A DNA stretch of 64,000 nucleotides from Sediminibacillus dalangtanensis (GTDB taxonomy: Bacteria > Bacillota > Bacilli > Bacillales > Amphibacillaceae), in the NCBI RefSeq assembly GCF_017792025.1, contig NZ_CP046956.1, positions 3,472,001 to 3,536,000 on the forward strand. Reading direction: 5' to 3'. Made by a program: the position numbers and the translations under genes. Below, piece by piece: positions 15,518 through 24,973 of this stretch. Each line of letters begins with the position of its first letter. Position 1 is the first letter of the stretch. The notes under the pieces were generated by a model, which saw only the letters and a list, made by a program, of their open reading frames with translations, was not told the DNA's origin and searched no databases.

Positions 15518-16567
15518 TTAAGAGTTGGAGGCGAGTTGGGGGGCGGTTTGGTCGATCTTGTTGATATCTGCGCCCTTGTAATAGTATTGCAGGATTTGTT
15601 TATAGGTTTTACCTTCTTTGGCCATGCCGTTGGCACCGTATTGGCTCATTCCGATGCCATGACCATATCCTTTGGTGGTGAAGATCAAATGGTCCTTCTT
15701 TTGCTCGACTTCAAAATCGCTTGAACGGAGTTCGAGTTTTTCACGGACTTCTCTCCCAGAGAAGGACTTGCCTCCAATAGTTATCGAAGCGACTCGTTGG
15801 CTTTTTGTCCGCTCGATTTCTGCTGCAGCGGCCGCATTGTTGTCGATTTTGATGCCGAGTGCCTCTTCCACTTCAGCAGTGGTGAATATTTGCTGATCTA
15901 AATACTTTGGTGACTCTTTATCCCATGGGCTGGCGACGCTTCGTAAATAAGGGAGCTCTCCTTCCCAGTAGTTTTCCGAGTCTTCGGTGTAACCATTGCT
16001 TGTCGAGAAGAAGGCTGGTGTAATCGGCTGGTTTTCATAGGTCACGATTTCCCCTTTGGTTTCCGCAACTGCTTCGACGATTTTTTTCATTTTCCAGGTA
16101 TAATCTGAACTCCAAATTTCACGCAGCTCTTCTTCGTTTTTGTACACTTGATGCTGTACCGTATCGGTCACATCGGCGCCTTTCGGGTTTTCATCCGGAT
16201 CTAGCGTCAAGTGGTTGACGATATACGTTCTTGCAGCCAATGCCTGCGCTTTCAACGCCTCCAGTTCAAATTCAGCCGGCATTTCCGAAGCCACAACGTG
16301 GGTGACATACTCTTCAAGCGGAACGGTTTCCACCTCCTCTGTGTTGGAGCGGTACACTTTTACCGCAAATGGTGAATCCTCCTTCTTAAGGCTAACCTGC
16401 TCTGCTTCAGGTTGTTTGTCGATGGATTGCTTCGCTGTGCCGCCAGCCTGGATGAATGGAGCTACGATCAACGTTGGCACCACTAAGATGATAATGATCA
16501 GGCTGGATGCTACAATCATGCTAGGACCTCTCCATTTGATGGTCGATGCTTGCTTTGCTTTCTTCAT
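15518..16567 (-). CDS. spoIID: Stage II sporulation protein D (SpoIID)
   Basis: 349 residues. Membrane-anchored lytic transglycosylase that works with SpoIIM and SpoIIP to thin septal peptidoglycan and drive engulfment. It has one N-terminal TM helix (about 15-40), then the SpoIID/LytB domain: VPLEEYVTHVVASEMPAEFE, LKAQALAARTY, SNGYTED, GRGHG-like GYGHGIGMSQYGANGMA. AAAAGGAGG precedes the ATG. Its position between murAA and spoIIQ is conserved, although here a nine-gene dpp-ykf operon separates it from murAA. SigE control is expected. Confidence 0.96.
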   Translation of the reverse strand: MKKAKQASTIKWRGPSMIVASSLIIIILVVPTLIVAPFIQAGGTAKQSIDKQPEAEQVSLKKEDSPFAVKVYRSNTEEVETVPLEEYVTHVVASEMPAEFELEALKAQALAARTYIVNHLTLDPDENPKGADVTDTVQHQVYKNEEELREIWSSDYTWKMKKIVEAVAETKGEIVTYENQPITPAFFSTSNGYTEDSENYWEGELPYLRSVASPWDKESPKYLDQQIFTTAEVEEALGIKIDNNAAAAAEIERTKSQRVASITIGGKSFSGREVREKLELRSSDFEVEQKKDHLIFTTKGYGHGIGMSQYGANGMAKEGKTYKQILQYYYKGADINKIDQTAPQLASNS

Positions 16568-17100
16568 TGGCGGCCTCCTTTTCTAGTTTGTCTACTAACT
16601 AATCTATACAGGAATGAAAAACAATAGAACTAGTTTTTCACCACTGGCGGCTAAACTGATAGATTGTCCTATTCCGATGGGCGGAGGCCGACCGAGGATG
16701 ATTTTGCTACTCCGACTTCACAGTCAGTTTAGAGTCTCTTACGATGAAAAGATCAGGCGTTTAATACCTTTGGAGTATTTATGATAGGGCTTGTAGTGGT
16801 GGTCCTAGGGGAAGTTAGTGGGAAAATACGGAGGCCACATGCTTTTAAAAAATGATTAAATGAACGTATCTTGCCATACTGCCTGCTCCATTAAGTTTCC
16901 AACTAGATGAAGTGGATTTCACCGTTTCCTCCTCTCGTTTTGCACTTCATCGCCTGGACGAAATACGGTTTTCCGCATTTCTAACCGAATGCAGTGCTTT
17001 TCCCCTCCCCTAATCGATATTCACAAACAGATGGATGCCTTTTCTTCAAGCTGACGGGGCATGTGCCAGAGCATTACAGCCTATTTCGCCATTCCACAGC
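16568..17100. other. 533-bp intergenic region upstream of spoIID
   Basis: No gene recognised on either strand. Two inverted repeats are visible. One is GATGAAGTG / CACTTCATC (about 16905 and 16942), with a 25-bp loop rich in pyrimidines. The other is a near-palindrome AAATACGG-tttt-CCGcATTT (about 16961-16980). It probably contains the SigE promoter of spoIID, but I could not place it with confidence. Confidence 0.4.
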
Positions 17101-17130
17101 AAAACCCCGCCTCTGGTCAGACGGGTTTTT
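17101..17130 (-). terminator. Terminator of the dpp-ykf operon
   Basis: Imperfect stem AAAACCCGtCT / AGgCGGGGTTTT, nine bases past the ykfD stop. T residues follow on the minus strand. Confidence 0.65.
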
Positions 17131-17138
17131 GCCGGTTC

Positions 17139-18146
17139 TTATTGTAGCACCGTTTCTTTTATCGGTGTTTTGTCTTTGATTTCTTCGTTATATAAATGGC
17201 AGGCAACATAATGATCTTCTTCGATTTCCTGCCAAACCGGACTGATTTTGGCGCATGCTTCCATGGCAAACGGGCAGCGTGTCCGGAATACACACCCGCT
17301 TGGTGGATTTATCGGACTTGGGAGTTCTCCTTCCAGAATCATTCGTTCGCGTCCTTCTTCTACGTCGGGATCGGGAATCGGGATTGCTGAAAGCAGCGCT
17401 TGTGTATAGGGGTGAAGCGGACGTTTATATAAGTCGCCTGCTTTCGTCAATTCGACCATGTTGCCTAAATACATGACGCCGATCCGATCGGAAATATGCT
17501 TGACCATTGACAGGTCGTGCGCGATAAACAAATACGTCAGTCCTTTTTCCTTTTGCAATTTACGGAGAAGGTTGACGACCTGAGCCTGTACAGAAACATC
17601 GAGAGCGGAAATCGGTTCATCTGCAATGATGAATTCCGGATCAAGGGCGAGGGCTCTGGCAATGCCGATCCGCTGTCTCTGTCCGCCGCTGAACTCATGG
17701 GGATAACGGTTGGCATGGTCACGACTGAGTCCGACTTCCTCCAGAAGCTGATACACCCGGTCCAGCCGCTCTCTCTTGTCAGGGTACAGTCCGTGGATTT
17801 CCATTGGCTCGGAAATGATTTCTTTTACTGTTGACCGAGGATTCAACGAAGCGTATGGATCCTGGAAAATCATCTGCATGCTGCGGTGAAAGTCGAAGGT
17901 TTCCGATTCCTTCAGCTCATGAACGTTTTTTTCATTGAAAACGACTTCCCCCTCCGTACGGTCATACAGTCCCATGATGGTACGGCCGATGGTCGATTTG
18001 CCGCAGCCGGACTCGCCGACAAGGCCGAATGTTTCCCCTTCGTACACATCAAAACTCACATCATCGACCGCCTTCAAGATTTCATCCTTTCCGACTTGAA
18101 AATATTTTTTCAGCTGATTCACTTGCAGCTTTTTGGTTTGTTTCAT
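17139..18146 (-). CDS. ykfD: Oligopeptide ABC transporter ATPase YkfD (DppF/OppF-like)
   Basis: 335-residue nucleotide-binding subunit. Walker [10 protein letters not shown] (about 47-55), Q-loop [13 protein letters not shown], signature [14 protein letters not shown], Walker [13 protein letters not shown], switch His in FIAHDLS. It ends with the oligopeptide-transporter C-terminal extension whose Cys pair ([11 protein letters not shown] and VACHL) is typical of OppF/DppF. The ATG at 18146 overlaps the ykfC stop codon (ATGA), and GGAGGG lies seven bases upstream. It is the last gene of the dppABCDE-ykfABCD operon and the expected partner of DppD. Confidence 0.92.
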   Translation of the reverse strand: MKQTKKLQVNQLKKYFQVGKDEILKAVDDVSFDVYEGETFGLVGESGCGKSTIGRTIMGLYDRTEGEVVFNEKNVHELKESETFDFHRSMQMIFQDPYASLNPRSTVKEIISEPMEIHGLYPDKRERLDRVYQLLEEVGLSRDHANRYPHEFSGGQRQRIGIARALALDPEFIIADEPISALDVSVQAQVVNLLRKLQKEKGLTYLFIAHDLSMVKHISDRIGVMYLGNMVELTKAGDLYKRPLHPYTQALLSAIPIPDPDVEEGRERMILEGELPSPINPPSGCVFRTRCPFAMEACAKISPVWQEIEEDHYVACHLYNEEIKDKTPIKETVLQ

Positions 18147-19078
18147 TGTGCTCCCTCCGTCTCTTGCCAATACCGTCTAGCTCCACATAACTCTTTTTCA
18201 TAGACGGTGCCGGCCAATGTGGTGATTTCGATGGACTTTCCTGTTGTCGGGGAGTGGATCATCTTGCCGTCGCCATAATACATGCCGACATGATGCAAGG
18301 TGCCTTTACCTTCTTCGTATGCGAAGAATAACAAATCTCCCGGCAACAATTGATCGAATGCGATTTCCTCTCCACCTAGCGCAGCCTGGTCGGAAGCGTC
18401 TCGCGGTATTTGGTGTCCGTTGGCCTTGTACATATTGTAGCTAAACCCCGAGCAATCATAGCCATAGGCACTCATTCCACCCCAAAAGTATTCTAAGCCG
18501 AGAAATGCTTCGCCCGTCCTGACAATGTCCGTGCCGCTTCCTTTCACCACTTCTTCCCCCGCCCGAACGATTTCCACATCCGACTTGTACAGGTATCCTG
18601 GGGTTGCATCCGGCAGCAAAACTTTTGCATGAGAATCTGTCACTCCGAGAAGTGGCAGTGCCGTCAAATAGCTCAACTCCAATAAAAATGCTTGTTTCTC
18701 ATCATATAAAGATGCCAGTTTGCTGGAAACAACCGCCTTCCCTTTCACCTGCTTTGCATCGGGTTTCGGCTGTGCCTGACAAGCTGGTATCCAGCCGGGA
18801 TAACCGCGGGAATCTTTTTTGGATGGCTGGGTCGGCACGATCACCTGAAGCCAATCCTGCTTCTCCTCCAGCACGATTACTTCCTCTCCATATAACAATT
18901 GGGATTGAACTAAATTTTGTTCACACAAGTCAAGCCGCGTTTGGTAGCTCAAACGATTCAGCCAGGTTGGCAAATCTACCGGATTGGTGATCCCAGGTTG
19001 ATCCACCTCACGCGGTGCTTCCGGACTGGTCCATAAAGTAGCTACCGGTACATTAACAATCCATCTGTCTTGGTCCAT
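18143..19078 (-). CDS. ykfC: Gamma-D-glutamyl-L-diamino acid endopeptidase YkfC (NlpC/P60)
   Basis: 311 residues. Hydrolyses the D-Glu-gamma-diamino acid bond in murein peptides that have a free N-terminal L-Ala, a cytoplasmic recycling step. Two SH3b-like domains (about 5-165) precede the NlpC/P60 domain: catalytic Cys209 in YGYDCSGFS, catalytic His about 263 in [11 protein letters not shown], third polar residue His275. There is no signal peptide, consistent with action on imported peptides. The gene lies two bases after ykfB and overlaps ykfD. It produces the L-Ala-D-Glu that YkfB epimerises. Confidence 0.93.
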   Translation of the reverse strand: MDQDRWIVNVPVATLWTSPEAPREVDQPGITNPVDLPTWLNRLSYQTRLDLCEQNLVQSQLLYGEEVIVLEEKQDWLQVIVPTQPSKKDSRGYPGWIPACQAQPKPDAKQVKGKAVVSSKLASLYDEKQAFLLELSYLTALPLLGVTDSHAKVLLPDATPGYLYKSDVEIVRAGEEVVKGSGTDIVRTGEAFLGLEYFWGGMSAYGYDCSGFSYNMYKANGHQIPRDASDQAALGGEEIAFDQLLPGDLLFFAYEEGKGTLHHVGMYYGDGKMIHSPTTGKSIEITTLAGTVYEKELCGARRYWQETEGAQ

Positions 19079-19080
19079 GA

Positions 19081-20184
19081 CTATCGAGCCTCCTCACTCT
19101 CTGCTGCAATGTTTACCTGTTGAATGCCCAAACCAGACTCAACTGGCATTCGGATGACCTTCCCTTCGTAGGCGATTCCTCCAGCTATGGCATTTTGTGC
19201 CAACATCAAAGGGGCGTCAAAATCAAACCTGGTTATATTCGGCTGACTTGCCGCCAGATGGGCCGCTGCCGTAATGCCCAATTTGGTTTCGATCATACTG
19301 CCGATCATACATTCTGTCCCATAGGATGCCGCCAGCTTGGCAATTTTCAACCCGTTATGGATGCCGCCTGCCTTCATCAGCTTGATGTTGATCAGGTCGG
19401 CGCTGCGTGTCTCTAAGATTTTCCTGGCATCTTCTGGAGAAAAAACACTTTCATCTGCCATAATGGGTGTCTCGACATGGTCGGTAACGAATTTCAACCC
19501 AGCAATATCTCCTGCTTTTACAGGTTGTTCTACCAGTTCAATATCGAGCCCGCCGTCTTCCATTTTCCTGATTGCTTTGACAGCTTCCTTTGCACCCCAT
19601 CCCTGATTGGCATCAAGCCTGATGAGGATGTTGTCTCCGACATGATTACGGATGGATTGGATTCGCCAGATGTCTGTTTCGATGTCATCTTTACCGACTT
19701 TTACCTTCAGGCAGGTGAAGCCCTGCTCTATATACTGAACGGCGTCTTCTGCCATTTCTTCCGGTGTATTGACACTGACCGTATAATCCGTTTCCAATCG
19801 ACTGCGGTAACCTCCGAGCAATTGATAAAGCGGCAGTCCGCAGTGTTGAGCAAAACAATCATAGACTGCCATATCGATGGCAGCTTTCGCGCTTGTATTG
19901 CCTACCATACACTGATCAAGCGTTTGAAAAACATCTTCCATGGCCAACAGCGACTTGCCGATGAGAGCGGGAGTGATGACTTTTTCGACTGCATACTTGA
20001 TGCCTGCCAGGCTGTCTCCGGTGATTACGTGGGTAGGCGGCGCTTCCCCCCACCCCGTCGTGCCGTCCGAACACGTCACTTTGACATAGATGGATTCAGC
20101 CACTGTAACCGTCCTTAACGCTGTCTTAAACGGTTTTTTCAAGGGAACGGCAACGTTCACTGTCTCGATCGATTGGATGTTCAT
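19081..20184 (-). CDS. ykfB: L-Ala-D/L-Glu epimerase YkfB
   Basis: 367 residues. Enolase-superfamily enzyme that converts L-Ala-D-Glu to L-Ala-L-Glu so that the dipeptide can be degraded. The N-terminal capping domain runs to about residue 125. The barrel follows, with the first catalytic Lys motif CLKVKVG, metal ligands in IRLDANQGW (Asp), IELVEQPV (Glu) and PIMADESVFS (Asp), and the second Lys in NIKLMKAGG. The start is ATG 20184 with GAAGGAGGG ten bases before it. Forty-one more upstream codons are open but overlap ykfA. Confidence 0.94.
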   Translation of the reverse strand: MNIQSIETVNVAVPLKKPFKTALRTVTVAESIYVKVTCSDGTTGWGEAPPTHVITGDSLAGIKYAVEKVITPALIGKSLLAMEDVFQTLDQCMVGNTSAKAAIDMAVYDCFAQHCGLPLYQLLGGYRSRLETDYTVSVNTPEEMAEDAVQYIEQGFTCLKVKVGKDDIETDIWRIQSIRNHVGDNILIRLDANQGWGAKEAVKAIRKMEDGGLDIELVEQPVKAGDIAGLKFVTDHVETPIMADESVFSPEDARKILETRSADLINIKLMKAGGIHNGLKIAKLAASYGTECMIGSMIETKLGITAAAHLAASQPNITRFDFDAPLMLAQNAIAGGIAYEGKVIRMPVESGLGIQQVNIAAESEEAR

Positions 20185-20209
20185 TTGGTTGATCCCTCCT
20201 TCACCATAT

Positions 20210-21130
20210 TCAGCGCACTCCCGGCTCGATGACCAGCGTCTTTTTGCTGGCAGACAAACGTGCCTGGACTCCCAACGGGACTGCCACATGAGGCTGGCAA
20301 TGTCCAATTTGGAATCCTTTCACGACAGGAGCACCCAGCTCGGCCAAATAGTCATTCAGCACTTGTTCAAGCGTCAAGGAGCTTTTCCGTTTCTTTGGTA
20401 CAGCATTTTTGAAATCGCCGACCACGATGCCGGCCGCCTGCTCCAATTTGCCGGCCATTCGCAGCTGGTTGAGCATGCCATCAATTCGGTATGGTTCTTC
20501 ATCGACATCCTCTAACAGCAGCAGCTTCCCTTCCGTGTCGATTTCATACGGAGTACCCAATGTACTGCATAGCAGACTTAAATTGCCTCCTGTAAGCTCG
20601 CCCTGGGCATCTCCTTCCGCGATGACTTCGAGCGGGGCAATTTTCTCCGAATAGACTATTTGTGTCGGCTCGAATAGCTGGTTGAACATTTGCTTGGACA
20701 GGGGAGCGAAATCTGCTTCCCCGATATCCGAGCTGACCATCGGACCGTGAAAGGTTACCAAGCCGGATCTTTGCTGGAATGCAGTATGTAAAAAAGTAAT
20801 ATCGCTATAGCCCCAAAAAACCTTAGGATTGTCGCCAATCATCTGATAATCGATTTTGTCGGCGATTCTACCTGTGCCATAGCCTCCGCAAATACAAATG
20901 ATCCCGGCAATTTGCGGGTCTCTGAACATATCATGTAAATCTTTCAAGCGGTCTGCATCTGTTCCTGCCAGATAGCCGTATATATCGTTGCTATGTTTTC
21001 CTCTTCTCACATGCAAGCCAAGTGATTCAATGAATGCAATACCTTTTTTGACGTTGGCAGGATTCGGTGGACTGGCCGGAGCAATCAGACCCACGGTATC
21101 CCCGGTCTTCAAACGGCTGGGTATTTTCAT
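20210..21130 (-). CDS. ykfA: Murein tetrapeptide L,D-carboxypeptidase YkfA (S66, MccF/LdcA-like)
   Basis: 306 residues. Peptidase family S66; family members remove the terminal D-Ala from murein tetrapeptides or act on related substrates in the cytoplasm. Motifs are TVGLIAPASPP near the N-terminus, IICICGGYGTGRI, the nucleophile region KVFWGYSDITFLH (Ser), GELTGGNLSLL, and the C-terminal FQIGHCQPHVAVPLG (His). It starts at ATG 21130 with AGAGGAGG upstream. It begins 193 bp after dppE, across a hairpin terminator, which suggests lower or separately tuned expression of the ykf half of the operon. Confidence 0.9.
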   Translation of the reverse strand: MKIPSRLKTGDTVGLIAPASPPNPANVKKGIAFIESLGLHVRRGKHSNDIYGYLAGTDADRLKDLHDMFRDPQIAGIICICGGYGTGRIADKIDYQMIGDNPKVFWGYSDITFLHTAFQQRSGLVTFHGPMVSSDIGEADFAPLSKQMFNQLFEPTQIVYSEKIAPLEVIAEGDAQGELTGGNLSLLCSTLGTPYEIDTEGKLLLLEDVDEEPYRIDGMLNQLRMAGKLEQAAGIVVGDFKNAVPKKRKSSLTLEQVLNDYLAELGAPVVKGFQIGHCQPHVAVPLGVQARLSASKKTLVIEPGVR

Positions 21131-21242
21131 GGCTTCCTCCTCTTCCTTCCGGTGGACACTGCAGCCACTTTCGACTACAGCAGGGCACCGTGTGGTTGTG
21201 ATTACTATTAGGGGTCCATCCATTAATCGATGGATGGTAAGA

Positions 21243-21290
21243 AAAAGCCCAGCCTGGCGGATGGTTGAATCCCATTATTCCAGGCCGGGC
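21243..21290 (-). terminator. Internal terminator/attenuator between dppE and ykfA
   Basis: Stem GCCCGGCCTGG / CCAGGCTGGGC (21247-21257, 21280-21290). It is followed on the minus strand by TTTTTC. Because all genes continue in the same direction, it may act as a partial terminator that keeps the binding protein in excess of downstream products. Confidence 0.75.
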
Positions 21291-21322
21291 AGTATTGAGC
21301 AGATTCTCCATTTACTTCAAAA

Positions 21323-22984
21323 TTAGTTTTTGTCAGCCCACTTTAGTTCCATATAACCTACAGGGTGACGGACGATGCCTGATACATTATCTTTATGCAA
21401 GAATACTTGATTGTAGAAATTGACCGGGACGATCGGCATTTCTTCAAACAGTACTTTTTCCGCTTCGTACATCAAATTCCAGCGTTTTTCTTCATCTGCT
21501 TCCTGTTTAGCCTGGGCAATCAAATCGTCATATTCTTCATTTGACCAGCCGGTCCGGTTCATCGAAGAGTCTGTGACGAAGCTTTCCAGGAAGTTGATCG
21601 GGTCGCCATAGTCAGCCAGGAAGGAGCTGCGGGAAAGCTGGTGCTTCAAATCCTTCTGGTCTTGCAGGAACACGTTCCATTCTGCGTTTTCCAGAGTGAT
21701 TTCAATTCCAAGGTCCTGCTGGAAGCGTTGTTGGACCGTTTCTGCTATTTTTTTGTTGTCATCGCTTGTGTTATAGGTCAGTGTAATCGGCGGCAGTTCG
21801 TCGTAGCCCTCTTCTTCCATTCCTTTTTCCAAAAGCTTTTTCGCTTGTTCCGGATCATATTCTACCAAGTCACCGTTCGTTTCGCGGAAATCATTGCCGG
21901 AAGGATCTTCAAATCCGTAGGAAACGAAACCGCGGGCTGGTTTTTCTCCTTTTTTCGTTACATAGTCAACGATTTCATCCTGATTGACGGCCATGGCCAG
22001 TGCTTTGCGGATTTTCACATTTTGGAACGGTTCCTCGTTGACATTGAATCGATAGAATTGTGTGCCTGCCTGCGGGTCGATGACTACCTGATCGCTGTCG
22101 AGCAAGTCTTCAGCTAAATCAGCCGGTATTTCCGAGGTATCCAAATCGCCGCTTTCGAACATTTGATATTCGGTGTTTGTTTCATTTACCATCGCCCAAT
22201 GGACTTCATCCAGTTTAACAGTGTCTTTATCCCAGTACTGGTCGTTTTTCACCATGGTAAAGTCGCTGTCATGGTTCCACTCACTCAACTTGAATGGTCC
22301 GTTGGCGACAAATGTATCTGCTTCTGCATACCATTCCGGATTTTCTTCCGCTACAGCCTTGTTGACTGGGAAGAATGCCGGGTTGGAAATGACATTAAGG
22401 AAAAATCCTGTCGGTGCTTCCAACGTCACCTTAAATGTCTTCTCGTCCATCGCTTCCAAACCTAGGTCATCAGCGCTGCCTTCTCCGCTGTTGAAGGCTT
22501 CTCCACCTTTAATGAAGTAGCCGAGAAATGCGGAAGAGAATCCTTCCTCCGGATCAAGCAGCCGTGTCCATGCAAATACAAAATCCTCCGCCGTCACGTC
22601 ATCGCCATTCGACCACTTGGCATCTTCCCGGATATGGAAGGTGTATTCCAATCCATCGTCAGAGATATCCCATGATTCCGCTGTTGCGGCTTCCGGCTGA
22701 TGATCCTGTCCCAACCGGGTGAGGCCTTCCATCAAGTTGTTCAAAGATTGCCAGGATGCTGCGTCGAATCCTTCCGGCGGATCGAAGGAGGTCGGTTCTA
22801 CCCCATTGTTTAAACGAAGAACCTTGTCTCCGCTACTTTCCGCTTCATCACTGGTTCCTTCATCTGTTGTCTCTGTCTGATCTCCAGAATCCTGCTCCTC
22901 TTCACCGGCACTTTCATTGGCAGTACATGCTGCCAGAACGAACACGGCCAGCAATACAAATAAAAACGCCAAGCCCTTCTTCAT
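21323..22984 (-). CDS. dppE: Dipeptide/oligopeptide-binding lipoprotein DppE
   Basis: 553-residue extracellular solute-binding protein of family 5. Lipoprotein signal MKKGLAFLFVLLAVFVLAAC and then a 40-residue acidic linker. The mature domain has LRLNNGVEPTSFDP, the ANGPFKLSEW motif and RKALAMAVN. It captures peptides (in B. subtilis including murein tripeptide) for the DppBC channel. AAAGGGGG precedes the ATG. Confidence 0.93.
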   Translation of the reverse strand: MKKGLAFLFVLLAVFVLAACTANESAGEEEQDSGDQTETTDEGTSDEAESSGDKVLRLNNGVEPTSFDPPEGFDAASWQSLNNLMEGLTRLGQDHQPEAATAESWDISDDGLEYTFHIREDAKWSNGDDVTAEDFVFAWTRLLDPEEGFSSAFLGYFIKGGEAFNSGEGSADDLGLEAMDEKTFKVTLEAPTGFFLNVISNPAFFPVNKAVAEENPEWYAEADTFVANGPFKLSEWNHDSDFTMVKNDQYWDKDTVKLDEVHWAMVNETNTEYQMFESGDLDTSEIPADLAEDLLDSDQVVIDPQAGTQFYRFNVNEEPFQNVKIRKALAMAVNQDEIVDYVTKKGEKPARGFVSYGFEDPSGNDFRETNGDLVEYDPEQAKKLLEKGMEEEGYDELPPITLTYNTSDDNKKIAETVQQRFQQDLGIEITLENAEWNVFLQDQKDLKHQLSRSSFLADYGDPINFLESFVTDSSMNRTGWSNEEYDDLIAQAKQEADEEKRWNLMYEAEKVLFEEMPIVPVNFYNQVFLHKDNVSGIVRHPVGYMELKWADKN

Positions 22985-23005
22985 GTAAATCCCCCTTTTT
23001 GTTGG

Positions 23006-24013
23006 TTACTTTCTTGTCCCTTCCATAGGAGAGACGAGTTGTGCTCTGCGATCCTGCAGCCAGCAATCCACTTCATGGGTGGTGCTGCGTGATGCTGAAT
23101 CGGGATACACTTTATCACACACCTCCATCGCGAACGGACACCTTGCTGTAAAGGGGCATCCTTGTGGAGGTGAGAATAAATCAGGTGGTGTTCCGTCAAT
23201 CGGAATGAGATCATCTTCTTCTATATCCAATCGTGGAACGGAATTCAGCAATCCTTTTGTATAAGGATGCTGCGGTTCATAAAATATCTCCCGCTTGGTT
23301 CCGACTTCAATGATTTTACCTGCGTACATGACAGCAATTCGGTCGGCGATTTTGGCAACGACACCAAGGTCATGGGTGATCAAAATAATTGAAACACCTG
23401 TCCGTTCCTGGATTTTTCCGAACAACTCCAAGATTTGTGCCTGTATCGTGACATCAAGCGCGGTAGTCGGTTCATCAGCTATCAGTAAATCCGGATCGCA
23501 AATCAGCGCCATGGCAATCACCATCCGCTGGCGCATACCTCCGCTGAATTGATGCGGATATTGTTTCAGCCGCTCTTCTGGACTAGGGATTCCGACCAGG
23601 TTCATCATTTCCAAGGCTTGCTCTTTCGCTTCCCGTCCGGATACGTCCTTATGCTGCTTCAGTCCTTCGGTCAGCTGGTCGCCAATGGTCAAGGTCGGAT
23701 TAAGCGCCGTCATGGGATCCTGGAAAATCATCGAAATATCGACACCGCGTATTTTCCGCATCTCTTTTTCAGGTACAGTAGTCAAATCGCGGCCCTTGTA
23801 AACAATCGAGCCATTCGCGATTCTTCCAGGGGGTGTAGGGATCAATCGCATGATGCTGTTGGAGGTTACACTTTTTCCACAGCCGGATTCGCCGACAATG
23901 GCCAAGGTCTCCCCCTTTTCCAGATCGAAATTGACCCCGCGGACCGCCTGGACTTCCCCGCCGTATGTTTTGAAGGTTACGTGCAAGTCTTTTACTTCTA
24001 GTATTTTTTCCAT
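23006..24013 (-). CDS. dppD: Dipeptide ABC transporter ATPase DppD
   Basis: 335 residues, same length as B. subtilis DppD. Walker [12 protein letters not shown]-loop MIFQDPMTALNP, signature FSGGMRQRMVIAMAL, Walker B LLIADEPTTALD, H-loop ILITHDLG, and a C-terminal oligopeptide-transporter domain with the Cys-containing GCPFTARCPFAMEVCD. ATG 24013 is preferred over the in-frame GTG at 24022 because GGGAG lies eight bases before it. The GTG overlaps the dppC stop. Confidence 0.94.
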   Translation of the reverse strand: MEKILEVKDLHVTFKTYGGEVQAVRGVNFDLEKGETLAIVGESGCGKSVTSNSIMRLIPTPPGRIANGSIVYKGRDLTTVPEKEMRKIRGVDISMIFQDPMTALNPTLTIGDQLTEGLKQHKDVSGREAKEQALEMMNLVGIPSPEERLKQYPHQFSGGMRQRMVIAMALICDPDLLIADEPTTALDVTIQAQILELFGKIQERTGVSIILITHDLGVVAKIADRIAVMYAGKIIEVGTKREIFYEPQHPYTKGLLNSVPRLDIEEDDLIPIDGTPPDLFSPPQGCPFTARCPFAMEVCDKVYPDSASRSTTHEVDCWLQDRRAQLVSPMEGTRK

Positions 24014-24018
24014 TGTTG

Positions 24019-24972
24019 TCACTCCCTGAGTTTCGGATCCAGGGCATCCTGAAGTCCGTCTCCTAACACATTAAAAGCAAACATCGTCAAGGAAATAAAT
24101 AACGCCGGGAAGAACAGGCGCCACCAGTCTCCTGACAGAATGGTAGGCAGGGCATCATTGGCCATCACGCCCCAGCTGGCGTACGGTGCCTGGATTCCGA
24201 GTCCTAAAAAGCTTAAAAACGCTTCTGCAAATATGGCAGTGGGCACCGTCAACGTCATCTGGACAATGATTGGCCCCATCGTATTAGGCAAGAGGTTTTT
24301 GCGGATGATCCGCCATGATTTAGCACCGAACGACTCGGAGGCGAGTATGAACTCGAGGTTTTTCAGTTGCAGTACCTGCCCCCTGACGATCCGTGCCATG
24401 CCGACCCATCCGGTAACACTAAGTGCGACGATGATCGTTGCCAGGCTCGGTCCCATGACAACCAGCAACAAAATGACAACCAGCAAATACGGCAGACCGT
24501 AAAGAACCTCAATGATCCGCATCATAATATTATCGGTGCGGCCGCCTTTGTAACCCGAGATACCGCCATAAACGACCCCGACGAAGAAATCAATCAATGC
24601 TGCCATCAGTCCGACAAACAAGGAAATCCTCGCACCATACCATGTTCTCGTGAAGACATCCCGGCCCAACTCATCCGTTCCAAACCAGTGATCCGCGGAC
24701 GGAGGCATGTTCTGATTTGGAAGATTGATTTCCCTTACAGAGTGAGGAGAAAAAATCGGTCCGAAAATCGCCAGTAATGCCAGGAGAACCAAAAAGATCA
24801 ATCCTCCCATGGCAAGCTTGTTTTTGATGAGACGCTGCCAGGCATCGCTCCAGTAAGAAAGCGACGGTCGCGAGACCTTCTCTGCATCTTGCTTGCTTTT
24901 ATCAAGCGGGCGGAACCATTCGTCCGGAATACCCGGTGACTGCGGTTCCTTTTGCTTTTCTGCCAGACTCAT
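24019..24972 (-). CDS. dppC: Dipeptide ABC transporter permease DppC
   Basis: 317 residues. An N-terminal cytoplasmic tail of about 60 residues, one TM helix (IFLVLLALLAIFGPIF), a loop with FGTDELGRDVFTRTWYGARIS, then the five-helix permease core. The EAA motif is EFILASESFGAKSWRIIRKNLLPN. ATG 24972 has AAAAAGGAGG upstream and lies one base after the dppB stop. It forms the membrane channel with DppB. Confidence 0.94.
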   Translation of the reverse strand: MSLAEKQKEPQSPGIPDEWFRPLDKSKQDAEKVSRPSLSYWSDAWQRLIKNKLAMGGLIFLVLLALLAIFGPIFSPHSVREINLPNQNMPPSADHWFGTDELGRDVFTRTWYGARISLFVGLMAALIDFFVGVVYGGISGYKGGRTDNIMMRIIEVLYGLPYLLVVILLLVVMGPSLATIIVALSVTGWVGMARIVRGQVLQLKNLEFILASESFGAKSWRIIRKNLLPNTMGPIIVQMTLTVPTAIFAEAFLSFLGLGIQAPYASWGVMANDALPTILSGDWWRLFFPALFISLTMFAFNVLGDGLQDALDPKLRE

Positions 24973-24973
24973 G

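Noticed and set aside
15314..15724. Plus- and minus-strand frames of 60-120 codons across 15314-15724
   Set aside because: They run through REP cores or overlap the end of spoIID in another frame. None has a ribosome site.
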